Assembly (NCBI GenBank): GCA_963931865.1
Contig: OZ007516.1
Coordinates: 3,094,744-3,158,743 of the forward strand
From: Axinella damicornis
Taxonomy: Eukaryota > Porifera > Demospongiae > Axinellida > Axinellidae
DNA length: 64,000 nt
Direction: 5' to 3'
Under the pieces are notes generated by a model, which was not told where the DNA came from, searched no databases, and worked only from the letters and a program-made list of their open reading frames with translations. Shown piece after piece: positions 13,401-22,621 of the stretch. Position 1 is the first letter of the stretch. Each line of letters opens with the position of its first letter. The translations under genes and the position numbers were made by a program.

Positions 13401-16400
13401 CGTTCGACCCACAAGAGATTCCATCTACAGACCACTAACCTACCCACATGTACACGGCATTGACTTGTAAGATACACCATATACATGTACATGCACATGG
13501 TACCGACCTGTGTATTTCCAGACAACTGACCTACAGACATCGACAGACTACTGACCTGCAGGACATGCCAGGCTTGCTGGCGGTAGAAGGGATCGATGTT
13601 CTGGTTGCTCTGAGAAGGCTTCAGAACATTCACCGCTGCAACTACGGCCTGTAGAGGGAAACATTTCAGAAGTGGGTGCTAAAACTCATGACATCATGAT
13701 GACATCATCACCCATTGTAGGTCACATTACACACTCACATCTGCCACAGGGAGATCAATTGGGTTCTCAGCATTTGCAAAGGAGACAGAGATGGCTGCTC
13801 CTTCCTGGAGTGTCTCGCGATATGTCAGCTGAAAAGGGAGGGGGGAGTGGAGAGAGGAGGGGAGGGAGGAGAGGGGAAGGAGAGAGGAGGGGGGCGGAAA
13901 GAGGAGAGGGGATAGAGGAGAAGGTGGGGGGGGGGGGGGAGAAAAGAAGTTGGATCAAAGGGAGAGAGAGAGGAAGTACATGTACACACAATGCATGAGA
14001 TTTGGTTGTGTAGAACTCACGGGTTGTGGAGTGCTCAGCATCTTCCGATTACTACCCCCAAACTTGCCCAGCACACGATAGGCAACCGCAGCAACAGTGT
14101 CATCGGGGTTGTGCAGGGTCCGCCAGAGAGCCTGCATCAGCTCCGCTCTCACTGGCTGAATATGGTCATAGAGGAAGTCTGGTTGAAGGTTGTCCACACA
14201 GAGTTCAAGAGTTCGGAGACCCTGGCTGATGAGTGTCTGGGAGCCATTGAGTGCTGATACGAGAGGGTCCATCAGCATGTGAAGGTAGGGGAGGAGGGAG
14301 CTGGGGAAGAGGAGGGAGGAAAGGGGAGGAGAAGGAGAATCTCGCTACATGCAGTGATCTCAGTAACGGTAAACAGTGAACAGGAGAAGCAGGGAATGGA
14401 CATGACATGCCAAATAAGGACACCCCTAACCTCGTTCCCAGGCCAGAGACGGGGAACGAGGCTAGGACACCCCTTACTCCGAGCATACATATACCAGCTG
14501 ATCTGAATACCATTCACTCCCCACCACTACAGGGAAACTACCTGAGCCTGACAGGCACCGTGAGGCAGAGCTCCACAAAGAGATCTTTCATATACTGTTT
14601 GTGCTGGCCACTCTGCAGACGATTCAGACCTGAGATGGGGGGAGGGGGGGGAGATGAGAATACCCTGGCAATGACACTGACAGAGGGGAACAGTTTGGGA
14701 CTGAGACTGTCATACCTTGCAACAAGTTGGAGAGGAGAGGAAGAAACTCCTGATAGAGCTGCTCGTGGCTTCCTGGTGGAGAGAAGAAGACATTTAAAGT
14801 TTATTCTCTTGCAGGAATACCACTAGTAACACATGGTGAAGGTTTACATGTATCTGACATGCATGAGTACGGCCCATCGAACCATTAACTAGTCTAAGAA
14901 TTCAATGACAGCTTGAAGATCTAATATGCTTCCCTCACCTCCACCAATGGATCTGAAGAGAGCTCGTAGCAGGAGGAAGTAGTTACAGGGTTCCTGTGCT
15001 GTGTTCGCAAGAGACATCGAACGGTTCACAATCTCATGGAGGTGAGGCTGTGAGGGTGTACATGTGTGTGTGGGTGTGGGATATGTGGGTGTGGGATGGT
15101 GGGTGTGTGGAGGTGAGTGTGTGTGTGTGTGTGTGCAAATGGGTGTATACAAGTGATCAGTGGATGAGTGTGTACACGAATGAGTCTGCACAGGTAGGGG
15201 ACCAAGTGGGTTTCTCCCAGGTGAAGAGAGTCGCATACTCACTTTGAGCATGAGTTCGTTCTCCTGAGCAAAGAGGGTCACGGAGCCAAACACTAGTTTG
15301 AAGAGCTTCAGGTAGAGGTTGGAGCGCTCCATGTTCTCTCCCATTGTGGACATCCTAAGAGGGATGGGGGATGGTGGGTGGTGGAGGGGAAGGATGGGGA
15401 TGGGGGATGGTGGGGGGAGGGATGGGGGATGGTGGGGGGAGGGATGGGGAATGGTGGGGGGAGGGATGGGGGATGGTGGGGGGGGGGGGGGGGGAGGGGG
15501 GGAGGGATGGGGAATGGTGGGGGGGGGGGAGGGGGGGAGGGATGGGAGATGGTGGGGGGATGGGGATGGTGGGGGGAGGGATGGGGGATAGTGGGGGGAG
15601 GGATGGGGGATGGTGGGGGGAGGGATTGGGGATAGTGGGGGGAGGGATTGGGGATAGCGGGGGGAGGGATGGGAGATGGTGGGGGGAGGAATTGGGGAGG
15701 TGGGAAGGAGGGAGGCCCCGGATGGGGAGACGGTGGGGGAGGGGGATTCTCAAGTTGGTATAACATTTGCAACATAGGAAGATGCGGAGGACATGTTGTA
15801 AGCCCCATAAAATGTCAGCATTGATTTAGACATTAAATTACACCCAAATGAGAGTAACCCCCTACCAATTAAATGCACCTCTCACAAGGGTGTATGCAAA
15901 GCAATGCGAGAGTAAGCCCCTATCAATTACCTCTCCATAAGGAAGCTGAGGAGGATGATTGCGAAGGTGGGTGAGGTGGTGGAGTTGGCGAGGAAGGAGT
16001 TCGGGATGATTTGGAGGGCGTAGTTGGACTGGATCCTCTCCACCAGGTACTCCACCTCCACTGTGAAGATCTCCTTGAACATTGTCATGTTCATCATTGT
16101 AAACTGGAGAAGGAGGAGGGGGAGGGGAAAGAGGAGGGGAGGGGGAGGGGGACGAGGAGGGGAGGGGGAGGGGGAAGAGGAGGGGAGGAAGAGGAGGGGA
16201 GGGGAGGGGGAAGAGGAGGGGAGGGGGAGGGGAGGTAGGGAAAATGTGGGAGGAGGGGATGAGGGAAGGAGGTTAAGTTGTGCAGGCAGTTTACAACTGT
16301 GAACAAGTTACTGATGTGAGCCTATGCTCTACAAATGGGCTCACCACTCCAGCAAAATGTTCCAGCACTTCTTTCTCTTCCTTCGTCTTCACCGTTTGAC

Positions 16401-16709
16401 AGCTACAAAAGAAATGACATCAAAGCCACTAGGTGAATTGCTCTCCACCAAAACCCATACTACCAATCCACATCATCTGATGTCATATTGGCATTAACCC
16501 TCGGACAAGGAGTGTATGTACTTTGAGCTCCTGAGGATGTAGGTGTTGTTGGGAAGGCTAGTGACACGGTAGATATCAAGAGCCACCAGTCCATAGCGGA
16601 AGAGACGCACAAACTGCTCTGTCTCGTGGGGAAGAAATATCTTCTGGGACTGGGAGGCTGTGCAAGGATGTAAGTGGGTTTGTGGTTTGTGTGTGTGTGT
16701 GTGTGTGTC

Positions 16710-16802
<93 letters not shown>

Positions 16803-19800
16803 CTGATAAGTAACAGAATTCATTCAAAATGTTGCAAAAAGAATTCCTATATATGCTCGGCCAAGTGCAGTCCGATAGATGCTCAACACTGTTATCAGGG
16901 GGTACCCATGAAGTATTATGTACATGCATGTGCAAAACAACCCATGCCTCCCCCCGTCATTACACCATCATTACACTGTCATCACACTACCACTATTACA
17001 TCATCATTACACCATCATTACACTATCATTCATTACACCATATTACACTGTCATCACACTACCACTATTACATCATCATTACACCATATGCAACTGCTTA
17101 CACTCACAGTACTCAGGAGAGGGTCCTGAAACCTTGCAAGAGCCAGCACCCCACGTGATTGTCTTCATTCCACACACCAGCGTCTTGACGATGCCACGGC
17201 AGTCCGCAACAGAGAGGGGGATGGAGGATGTAGCTGTGAGTGTGTGGAGTGTGAGGAAGAAGGGAGTGTGAGCATGTGCGAGGGTGGAGGGGAAGGGAGA
17301 AGGGGAGGAGTGTGAGTGCGTTGGGAGAGAAATGGAGAAGGGAGTAAGAGTGTGTGTGAGGAGGGAAGGGGAGAAGGGAGTGTGAGTGTGTGTGAGGGGG
17401 AGGTAGAGAGAAGAGCACAGTGTTCCTAGTGACCACAGCTAGAGAAAGCTCCTGGACTGAGGTTAGCTGCGCAGAAATCTTACTCACAGGACCCTTCTCC
17501 TTAGACACTCACCAGAGGAGGATGCAGTCAGTTTCTTTGTGCTGCTCTCCCCATTGTTACCCTCGTGAGCGGATGGGCTAGCTGCCTCAGAGTGTTGACT
17601 GTACATGAGAGATCGGGTCAGAAAGTGAAACTGCTCTTAGGTTGTAATGTCCAAATATCAGAGTGCTCTCAGCAATCCTGTCTGACTATCAAATATCATG
17701 TCACAGCATCAGAGAGCTCTATGACTACTGGAAGGACTAAGTCCACACATCTAATTTCCTACCATCTACTAAAAATCTCTGGGATCTGGAACTCTGCAAT
17801 GGACTGGAACTTGAGAATGAACACCTCCATCATACGCATCAAGATGTCACGACCCTGAGCAGTAATACACAAACAACACCATTCTTAGCATGCACAGACA
17901 GGTCGCACATGTATATCACTGAGTTCAACCTCCACAGATTGGGGGAAAGAGGAGGGAGAGAAAGAGGGGGAGAAGGAGAAGAAAAGGAAAGGGGGGAGGG
18001 GGGAGAGGGATTGAAGAAATTCGGAATCTTATAAGTTCTCACAGTTCTGGTCACTGAAGGACCCACCCTCACAGCGGGTTCCTGCTCTGCCTTCAGACGT
18101 ATGCACTCCACAAGGTTGAGCAGCAGCTTACAGGAGATTGTCTGGATACTAATAGGAAGGGAGTCGTCATGGACATTCTTGGAAAAGAGGAGCACGGCAA
18201 GGGAGAGGTGAGGAAGGGGGAGGTGCGTGCGGATATGGTGAACAAGGTCTGCTAGTGTGCTGTAGGCCAGGGACCTGAAGGGAGAGGGGGAGGGGGGGAG
18301 GGAGGAGGAGTGGGGAGGAGGGGAGAGGGGGAGGGGAGGGGGGAGAGGGAGAGAGGGGAGGGAGAGGGAGAGAGGGGAGAGAGAGGGAGAGAGGGGAGGG
18401 AGAGGGAGAGAGGGGGAAGGGGAAGTCATGTGATACACGTCTTTGGTGGCCGTTATACGTATCGTAATTAAGCAGGTAGACCCTTCAGCTGAAGCTAATC
18501 TACTGCACACAACAAATTACAAGCAAAAAGAAGACAATAGCAAAACAGGCACTAAAGGATATAAGCAACACCTACACAAGGATACACTCCCTTTCTTCCC
18601 TCCCTCTTCCCTCCGTCCTCCCTCCCTCTCTCACCTGACAGTCTCCCTGGTAGTCCACCCTGACCCTATCAGCAGGTTTTCATCAAAGAGCTGATCGATA
18701 CAAGCAATGAAGCGGTTCCTGAGGTCAGTGGCAAGGATGTGTCTGGCAGCAATCAGCAGCTCTCTCCGGAGGTGGGCAACCTCCTGCGGACAGTTCTGCA
18801 GCAAAGCCACCATCCCCTGAACCATGTTGGAGGCATACTGGTTTACCTGGGGAGAGGACAGTTCACTCAGGGTTTAGTATGGGAACATATGGGAAGGAGG
18901 GAAGGAGGGAAGGAGGGGGGTACACTCATCCCAAGAGGAAATTTCCTTCAGACTTTACAAGGTATGGCATACACAATAAGTGTCCAAGTTACAACAGAAT
19001 GATACCATTGCAGTCCTTCCATCATAATTTTTGGAGACTGTCCCCAAATCTCCTTCAGGTACAGTGTGCTAAGCTACTGATGGAAAGCACTGGAAACTAG
19101 ACAGTTGGATTAAGACTCCATCCACTTCAAAACATGCGCTGCAGAGAAGGAGAGGTGAAGCAGCTACCTGGTCCTGGTAAATCCTGATGATGTAAGCAAG
19201 GAAGGAGAGGAACTTGATTTGCACAGCGACAAAGTCAACGTAGAGCTCCTTGTTGAAGTTTGGGGATTGCTTGGCCTTTGGGGAGGGCTGAAGTACAATG
19301 GTTTTCATCGTGAGGGGGATAAAATCGGCTACGGTACTGTGCACTGTCTGCTTGTACAGCTGTGGGGGAGAAGGAGAGTGTGGGGATGAGGAAAGGTAGG
19401 ACAACTATGGAGGAGGAGGAGGAGGAAGGGGGGGAAGGAGTGGAGGGGGGAGGAGTGAGGAGGAGGAGATGTAGGAGGTGGAGAAGGCAGAAGCAAGATT
19501 CGCTGTTATTCTAGAATATAGGTCTTACTTTCATGTCATGCACACACACATCCCATTCTGATCACAACTAACAAACCCTCCTGCACTCATCAGCATTCAT
19601 GTCACGTGTTAAATACAATGTACTGCAACCACACTTCATCAGTATAAATGCTTACATATAGTACTACTAGCCTCGTTCCCAGGCCGTGTGGGAACGAGGC
19701 CAATAGTACTGTATACAGTAGATAGTCACACTCACCTGGTACATGAGCACCACAATGATTGGGAGTTCTGCTAGCACCTTCAGAGAAGTGGCTGCTTTGG

Positions 19801-22413
19801 GAAGTACTGACTATGGAAGGGAAGAAACCGTGCGCTACTTCAGACAAGCATGTAGAAACAAGTATCAATTCACAAAATAGTTATAAACACACTGATACTT
19901 ACTGAGGAGCCCCTGGACATATCTTCTGGTACCTCTCCGTCACCCGCCTCAAAGAGTGACGTCTGCAGGGAGAGAAGTTGCAGCAATGAACACCCGATTC
20001 AATGCAACTGACTGTTAGCACCATGAGAAGGTTGTGAGCTGAGCTGATAATCGGATCGGCTAGCGGATATCAGCTACATGTACATGTATTTCAGCCAAAA
20101 ATACCGGTATTGGCAATCTTACTGAATGTAGATGATGAGAAAATTATGAGGGTCTGGGAATGAGACTACACTGTATCTGAGAATGGATGTCACTGAGTGA
20201 TTCCAGTGTTGCTTGAGCCCTATATACCACCCTGAGGTTTATACACGCTGAATTATACACAAGCAAAAATGCTTACATGTACATCAAGAGCGCACTCGGG
20301 GGGGGGGGGGGGGGGGGTGACCTACTTATGCGCTCTTAAATGTTTCTGTTCTCACCATTGTTTTGGGGAGGTCGGCATACACATTCTTGACAAACTGGAG
20401 GAAACGAGTGATCTGAGCAAGAAAGAGCATTCAAGCACATGACTTATACAACTAACATTCATCATCACTGGTGAATGGGCAGGCAATAGCTTCATCCCCA
20501 CACCCACCACTAAAGAGCCACACCCACCACTAATGAGTTACACCCACCTCTGGAGAAATGGAGGGGCGATACTGCTTGTGCAACTCGATAATGACCCTGA
20601 GACACACCAGAACATTCTCCTCATTTTCAATCTGGGATGGGGTGAGATGGGGAGAGGGGGGAGTGATACCCAATCTCCCTTACTTAACGGAAGTTGGAGA
20701 GGGTCCAGGAACAGGGCTAGCCTGGTTCCCAGGAGTCTGGGAATGAGGCTGGGAACTGGGCATGCATACACTCTTACCTCCAAGAGGTGGAACATCATGG
20801 ACAGGAGAGGCTACAGACGGAGAAAAGAGGTGGAAATGAAAACCAACTGCCACAGCAGAGGCCAGATATTACAACATCAGTTAGGAAGCTCATACTACAA
20901 TCTGCAGAGAGCAGTGGAGGACCATGGTGGTCCTTTCCCCTTCCTAACCTTGATGTGCCCCTTGAGGTGATCGTTGGCTGGTAGACGGTGGATCAACTCA
21001 AGAACCAGCTTGCGGAGTTGCTACAATGGAAGACAGACAATCAACACCATCACTCTCTCTCTGTTTCATGGTACAGGTACATGTACATGTATGGCAGATG
21101 TATCAGCATTAGAGCTGACCCACGAAATGATCACATTTACTAGCCTAGGTGTTACTATATTTCAAACAATGCCCGGCCTCATCAGCTACGCTGGGGTGAG
21201 AAACAGCAGTCAGGATGGTTAGCCTTTCATTCGTGGACATCCATCCACTTCGGCTGCAATACACTCAAATGGTACAGTGCAGCTGATGTATTGTGATGCC
21301 CCTCACACAGTGAATCAACCAAAGAAGAGGTGTTTTTCTTGCAAGACCTTCATGACAACATGAATGTAACATATACCGATATTTAAATGTGCAAGTAGAA
21401 ATCATGTGACTAGCAGTATTATAACTGGTAAGTACTTTTGCAGCTCTAGTCAGATCATATACAGCTGCACGTTACTACCTGTGTGTGGCTGTCGGCTGCA
21501 AACTGCGGCTCTCCTGGAGGTTAGGAGAACACAGAAGAGCACACAATGATATACACATGTAGTTATAGTTTAAACATTAGTGTGCATAGCACTGGTCCAT
21601 AGATAGCACCAACGCCAAAACCATAGTCCAACTTCTTAGGGTGTATGGCAGAGTCAAATCTCTGTTTCACATGCTAAGGTGTTCATCTCCATAACCACCC
21701 CCCAACAACACCATAAAACCTATTCCTGGATACCTGACCTTCAGTATCAGAAATGGAGTCTCATATACTTGTAGCAAGCAAACTCTCCACATCCACCCAT
21801 GATACTTATGGTACTGCCCCAGAGGAGCAAGGCACCCTCACCATCTTTAAGCAGCTGCAGGAAGTTGGGGATGGCTGTCTCCAAGAAGTTGGGGAAGTGC
21901 TGGGAGCTGACGATGGTCTGTAGAGAGGTTAACGTACATGCAGCATGAAACCTGAAATTCTAGGAGTGACTGAGAGATTCTGATGGAAATGATCTTACTT
22001 TCCACGTTTTGGAAATCAAGCTCAGTGGGTATTATCAGGTTACAGAAGCACATGCTGGCTGCATGACCAGGGAACAGTAGTGCAGCTGGTACAAATTCTA
22101 CAGTAGTGCATCTGGTAACAAGAGTTCATTGCTCTCTTAGTGACCGCCTTGCACGTCAATCAAATTGATGTGCGCTAATTAGAATACAACTTACTTCCAA
22201 GTTCTCGCTCACTTCCTGGGCTGCCTTGAGCTTGGTCTCATCCGCTGCGAGGGGGAAAACATCCTCTAACCAGCCTCACCCCTCCCAAAGTACTTGCTGA
22301 ATACTTAGCAACAGCTCACCAGGCGCCAAAATTTACCATACGTTTCATACGCTCGCAAACTTACGAGTGGCTTGGTCCACCAGACAGGCCAAATGACTGC
22401 GCAGTTTCGACAT
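1..22413 (-). CDS. TRRAP: TRRAP, N-terminal 1792 residues (5' half of gene, runs off left edge)
   Basis: TRRAP is the very large HEAT/TPR scaffold and pseudokinase of the PIKK family that docks transcription activators to SAGA/TIP60-type histone acetyltransferase complexes in the nucleus. Forty exons read right to left align in order with the human protein. Easy landmarks are LVSALNGSQTLISQGLRTLE (exon at 14021-14300), KELYVDFVAVQIKFLSFLAY (19168-19359), PHKEILADMIPPRKHLLKHQ (9628-9864) and PDPEHDNEENIISVFINKV (471-635). The start ATG at 22411-22413 opens MSKLRSHLACLVDQATR. Every exon has AG/GT borders and phases close perfectly, giving 5,376 nt without a stop, so this is a functional single-copy gene. 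The FAT and pseudokinase regions lie beyond the left edge. Introns are short and microsatellite-rich apart from 4743-9627, which hosts another gene. Confidence 0.97.
637..950. repeat. (GGA/GGGA)n microsatellite in TRRAP intron
   Basis: Nearly pure purine tract on the plus strand. On the TRRAP sense strand it is a CU-rich tract that ends directly at the acceptor of exon 471-635. Open frames on both strands here are artefacts of the repeat. Confidence 0.95.
1441..1504. repeat. (TC)n(AC)n microsatellite at TRRAP splice donor
   Basis: Compound repeat: about 16 TC units, then about 14 AC units. Its right edge is the donor of exon 1505-1681, so the transcript reads (GU)n straight from the donor. 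Confidence 0.95.
1682..1865. repeat. (GGGA)n microsatellite in TRRAP intron
   Basis: Long GGGA array; in the TRRAP sense direction it is a polypyrimidine stretch ending at the acceptor of exon 1505-1681. Confidence 0.95.
2963..3564. mobile_element. Composite foldback element in TRRAP intron
   Basis: The outer arms are complementary: TATGCTAG at 2963-2970 pairs with CTAGCATA at 3557-3564, followed on both sides by the same roughly 170-bp sequence in opposite orientation (marker GATATGAAGCTGGGATTTGC). Two further, more diverged copies of the arm lie inside, at about 3170-3255 and 3318-3440, so the element looks like two hairpins head to head. There is no coding capacity. No clear target duplication was seen. 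Confidence 0.8.
3585..3775. mobile_element. Degenerate TAGCCT palindromes (one fuller copy, one partial)
   Basis: About 3588-3694 has arms TTCCCAGGCCTTCTACAT and GTGTAGAAGGCCTGGGAA, ends in TAGGCTA, and has TGCATGC on both sides as a worn target duplication. A second, weaker unit ends GGGAATGAGGCTA at 3775. The interior shares the family's TTGATTGCTT and TTGCATACTG words. Confidence 0.65.
4300..4371. mobile_element. TAGCCT palindrome, perfect 72-bp copy
   Basis: 36 bp followed by its exact reverse complement with no spacer (centre AAAGCTTT). Ends are TAGCCTCATTCCCAGG and its complement. The arm interior (CCACGTGGGAGGAGAGAAAG) is not found in other copies. It lies in a TRRAP intron inside an (AC)n tract, so a target duplication cannot be judged. 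Confidence 0.9.
4372..4523. repeat. (AC)n microsatellite at TRRAP splice donor
   Basis: Long AC array whose right edge is the donor of exon 4524-4742, so the sense transcript begins the intron with a GU repeat. Confidence 0.95.
5943..9064 (+). CDS. CARD-DED adaptor-like protein, 564 aa, nested in TRRAP intron
   Basis: Four exons: 5943-6033, 6933-7277, 7735-8578, 8650-9064. Phases 1, 1, 2 join without a stop, and the total is exactly 565 codons. Exon 1 has a basic nuclear-localisation-like PPKKRKL at residues 8-14. Exon 2 (about residues 40-136) reads as a CARD: helices around LLPYLQRHRLVNPDDAERI and the typical FVQCLQEEPDHPGHSYLA end. Exon 3 begins with a death effector domain at about 147-225 (YRKLLGRIAQELESEEIRHM ... 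GLLSSSNFMFLFDSL). The C-terminal 340 residues are charged and helical and match nothing I recognise. Death-fold domains bind their own kind in apoptosis or innate immune signalling; no caspase domain is present, so an adaptor or regulator role is inferred. The whole gene lies antisense inside TRRAP intron 4743-9627. Confidence 0.85.
6112..6404. mobile_element. TAGCCT palindrome, long 293-bp copy
   Basis: Imperfect arms of about 75 bp (TAGCCTCATTCCCAGGCTGT on the left; its complement with a few changes on the right) around a loop of about 140 bp. It is flanked by a perfect 9-bp target duplication ATTCAGAAG. The arms contain TTGATTGCTTGCAGTATGCA-like sequence shared with the copies at 3585 and 24210. 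It sits in intron 1 of the CARD-DED gene. No ORF of note. Confidence 0.88.
7361..7503. repeat. 29-bp tandem repeat, about 5 copies
   Basis: Unit GCATATTCCTAGTTTACTAG plus 9 further bases, alternating between GTACGG and GTATGG variants. It lies in intron 2 of the CARD-DED gene. Confidence 0.95.
9127..9175. mobile_element. Worn TAGCCT-family copy
   Basis: The left end is decayed (AGTCTCAATCCCAG) and the right end well kept (GCCTGGGAACGAGGTTA). It lies just downstream of the CARD-DED stop codon. Confidence 0.55.
10064..10125. mobile_element. TAGCCT palindrome, 62 bp
   Basis: Arms TAGCCTCATTCCCAGGCTCA and the near-complement ending GGCTA, loop of about 12 bp. No convincing target duplication. 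TRRAP intron. Confidence 0.75.
10858..11410. repeat. About 33-bp minisatellite copied from a TRRAP exon/donor junction
   Basis: Roughly 17 units of the type CTCACTCACCCTCCACTCCT plus AGCCTAGCAACC. On the TRRAP sense strand each unit contains AGTGGAGGGTGAGTGAG, the same sequence as the real exon end plus splice donor of exon 11411-11644, which directly abuts the array. Confidence 0.9.
11800..12190. repeat. Degenerate tandem repeat, about 5 units of 60-90 bp
   Basis: Recurring words TTTGTGACTGTT, TATTCCAGGAAATGG and CAACTGCCATGCCACACGCT. It lies in a TRRAP intron. Open frames across it are not convincing genes. Confidence 0.75.
12626..12652. repeat. Poly-G tract
   Basis: Uninterrupted run of about 26 G in a TRRAP intron; the exact length is error-prone in any assembly. 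A second run of about 19 G is at 20299-20317. Confidence 0.9.
13318..13362. repeat. (GA)n(GT)n microsatellite at TRRAP acceptor
   Basis: GAGAGA then GTGTGT tract on the plus strand; the sense strand reads (AC)n(TC)n into the acceptor of exon 13137-13317. Confidence 0.9.
14427..14464. mobile_element. TAGCCT palindrome, 38 bp
   Basis: TAACCTCGTTCCCAGG... to ...GGGGAACGAGGCTA, with a perfect 9-bp target duplication GGACACCCC on both sides. One arm has lost its CCTGG part. TRRAP intron. Confidence 0.85.
15361..15750. repeat. G-rich minisatellite (GGGATGGGGGATGGTGGG type)
   Basis: About 18-20 bp units of GGGATGG and GGTGGGGGGA with long G runs, placed directly upstream (in the sense direction) of TRRAP exon 15243-15354. 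The plus strand is strongly G-quadruplex-prone. Confidence 0.9.
16104..16250. repeat. (GGA/GGGGA)n tract at TRRAP acceptor
   Basis: Purine array on plus; CU-rich tract on the sense strand feeding the acceptor of exon 15931-16103. Confidence 0.9.
16687..16800. repeat. (GT)n microsatellite
   Basis: About 55 GT units with one interruption, in the TRRAP intron upstream of exon 16522-16657. Confidence 0.95.
18275..18422. repeat. (GGGAGA)n tract at TRRAP acceptor
   Basis: Purine array on plus that becomes the polypyrimidine tract for exon 18073-18274. Confidence 0.9.
19668..19702. mobile_element. TAGCCT palindrome, 35 bp (shortest)
   Basis: TAGCCTCGTTCCCAGGCCGT followed by GTGGGAACGAGGCCA. ATAGTACT occurs on both sides as an 8-bp target duplication. 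TRRAP intron. Confidence 0.8.
20718..20751. mobile_element. TAGCCT palindrome, 34 bp
   Basis: TAGCCTGGTTCCCAG, GAGT, CTGGGAATGAGGCTG; flanks GGAACAGGG and GGAACTGGG match at 8 of 9 positions. TRRAP intron. A lone half-copy (TCTGGGAATGAGACTA) lies at about 20153-20168. Confidence 0.75.
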
Positions 22414-22621
22414 GCTTAAGAATTTAGACCATGAAAAGCCGTCCGCACAGAAGCTGAGAAGGCTAGGTATGGTGTATGCAAAACGGAAGTCACCGCCCAA
22501 TTTAGATTATTAATGGTTATGTGACGTATTATCATGGGATGCAAACCAGCCCCTCCCACATAAAAGTTTATTGGTGCAGGAGAGGGAACGCTAGTCTCGC
22601 GGGCCAGTCTCGCGGAACGCT
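22414..22621. promoter_or_regulatory. Divergent TRRAP / IgSF-A promoter interval, 208 bp
   Basis: This is the whole space between two opposite start codons, so it must hold both 5' UTRs and both core promoters unless one gene has an upstream non-coding exon. It contains a near-repeated AGTCTCGCGG (22591 and 22606) just before the IgSF-A ATG and an AT-rich ATAAAAGT at about 22560. No canonical motif is assigned with certainty. Confidence 0.6.

Larger units (their letters stand above)
1..22413 (-). other. TRRAP: TRRAP exon map (40 exons, transcription order)
   Basis: Coding exons inferred from homology, splice borders and phase: 22365-22413, 22195-22244, 21842-21917, 21479-21513, 20949-21020, 20778-20810, 20548-20631, 20356-20412, 19903-19962, 19736-19810, 19168-19359, 18635-18846, 18073-18274, 17763-17854, 17513-17598, 17108-17233, 16522-16657, 16345-16402, 15931-16103, 15243-15354, 14939-15047, 14716-14772, 14542-14629, 14021-14300, 13739-13828, 13556-13648, 13137-13317, 12870-12990, 11411-11644, 10525-10723, 10212-10307, 9628-9864, 4524-4742, 3962-4135, 2666-2851, 2025-2228, 1505-1681, 1005-1274, 471-635, 1-216 (continues left). 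The least conserved pieces are 17513-17598 (Ser/Gly/Asn-rich linker) and 19903-19962; they are held by phase rather than by homology. Confidence 0.88.

Noticed and set aside
12626..20317. Poly-G runs as biological features
   Set aside because: Length cannot be trusted; may be sequencing or assembly artefact.
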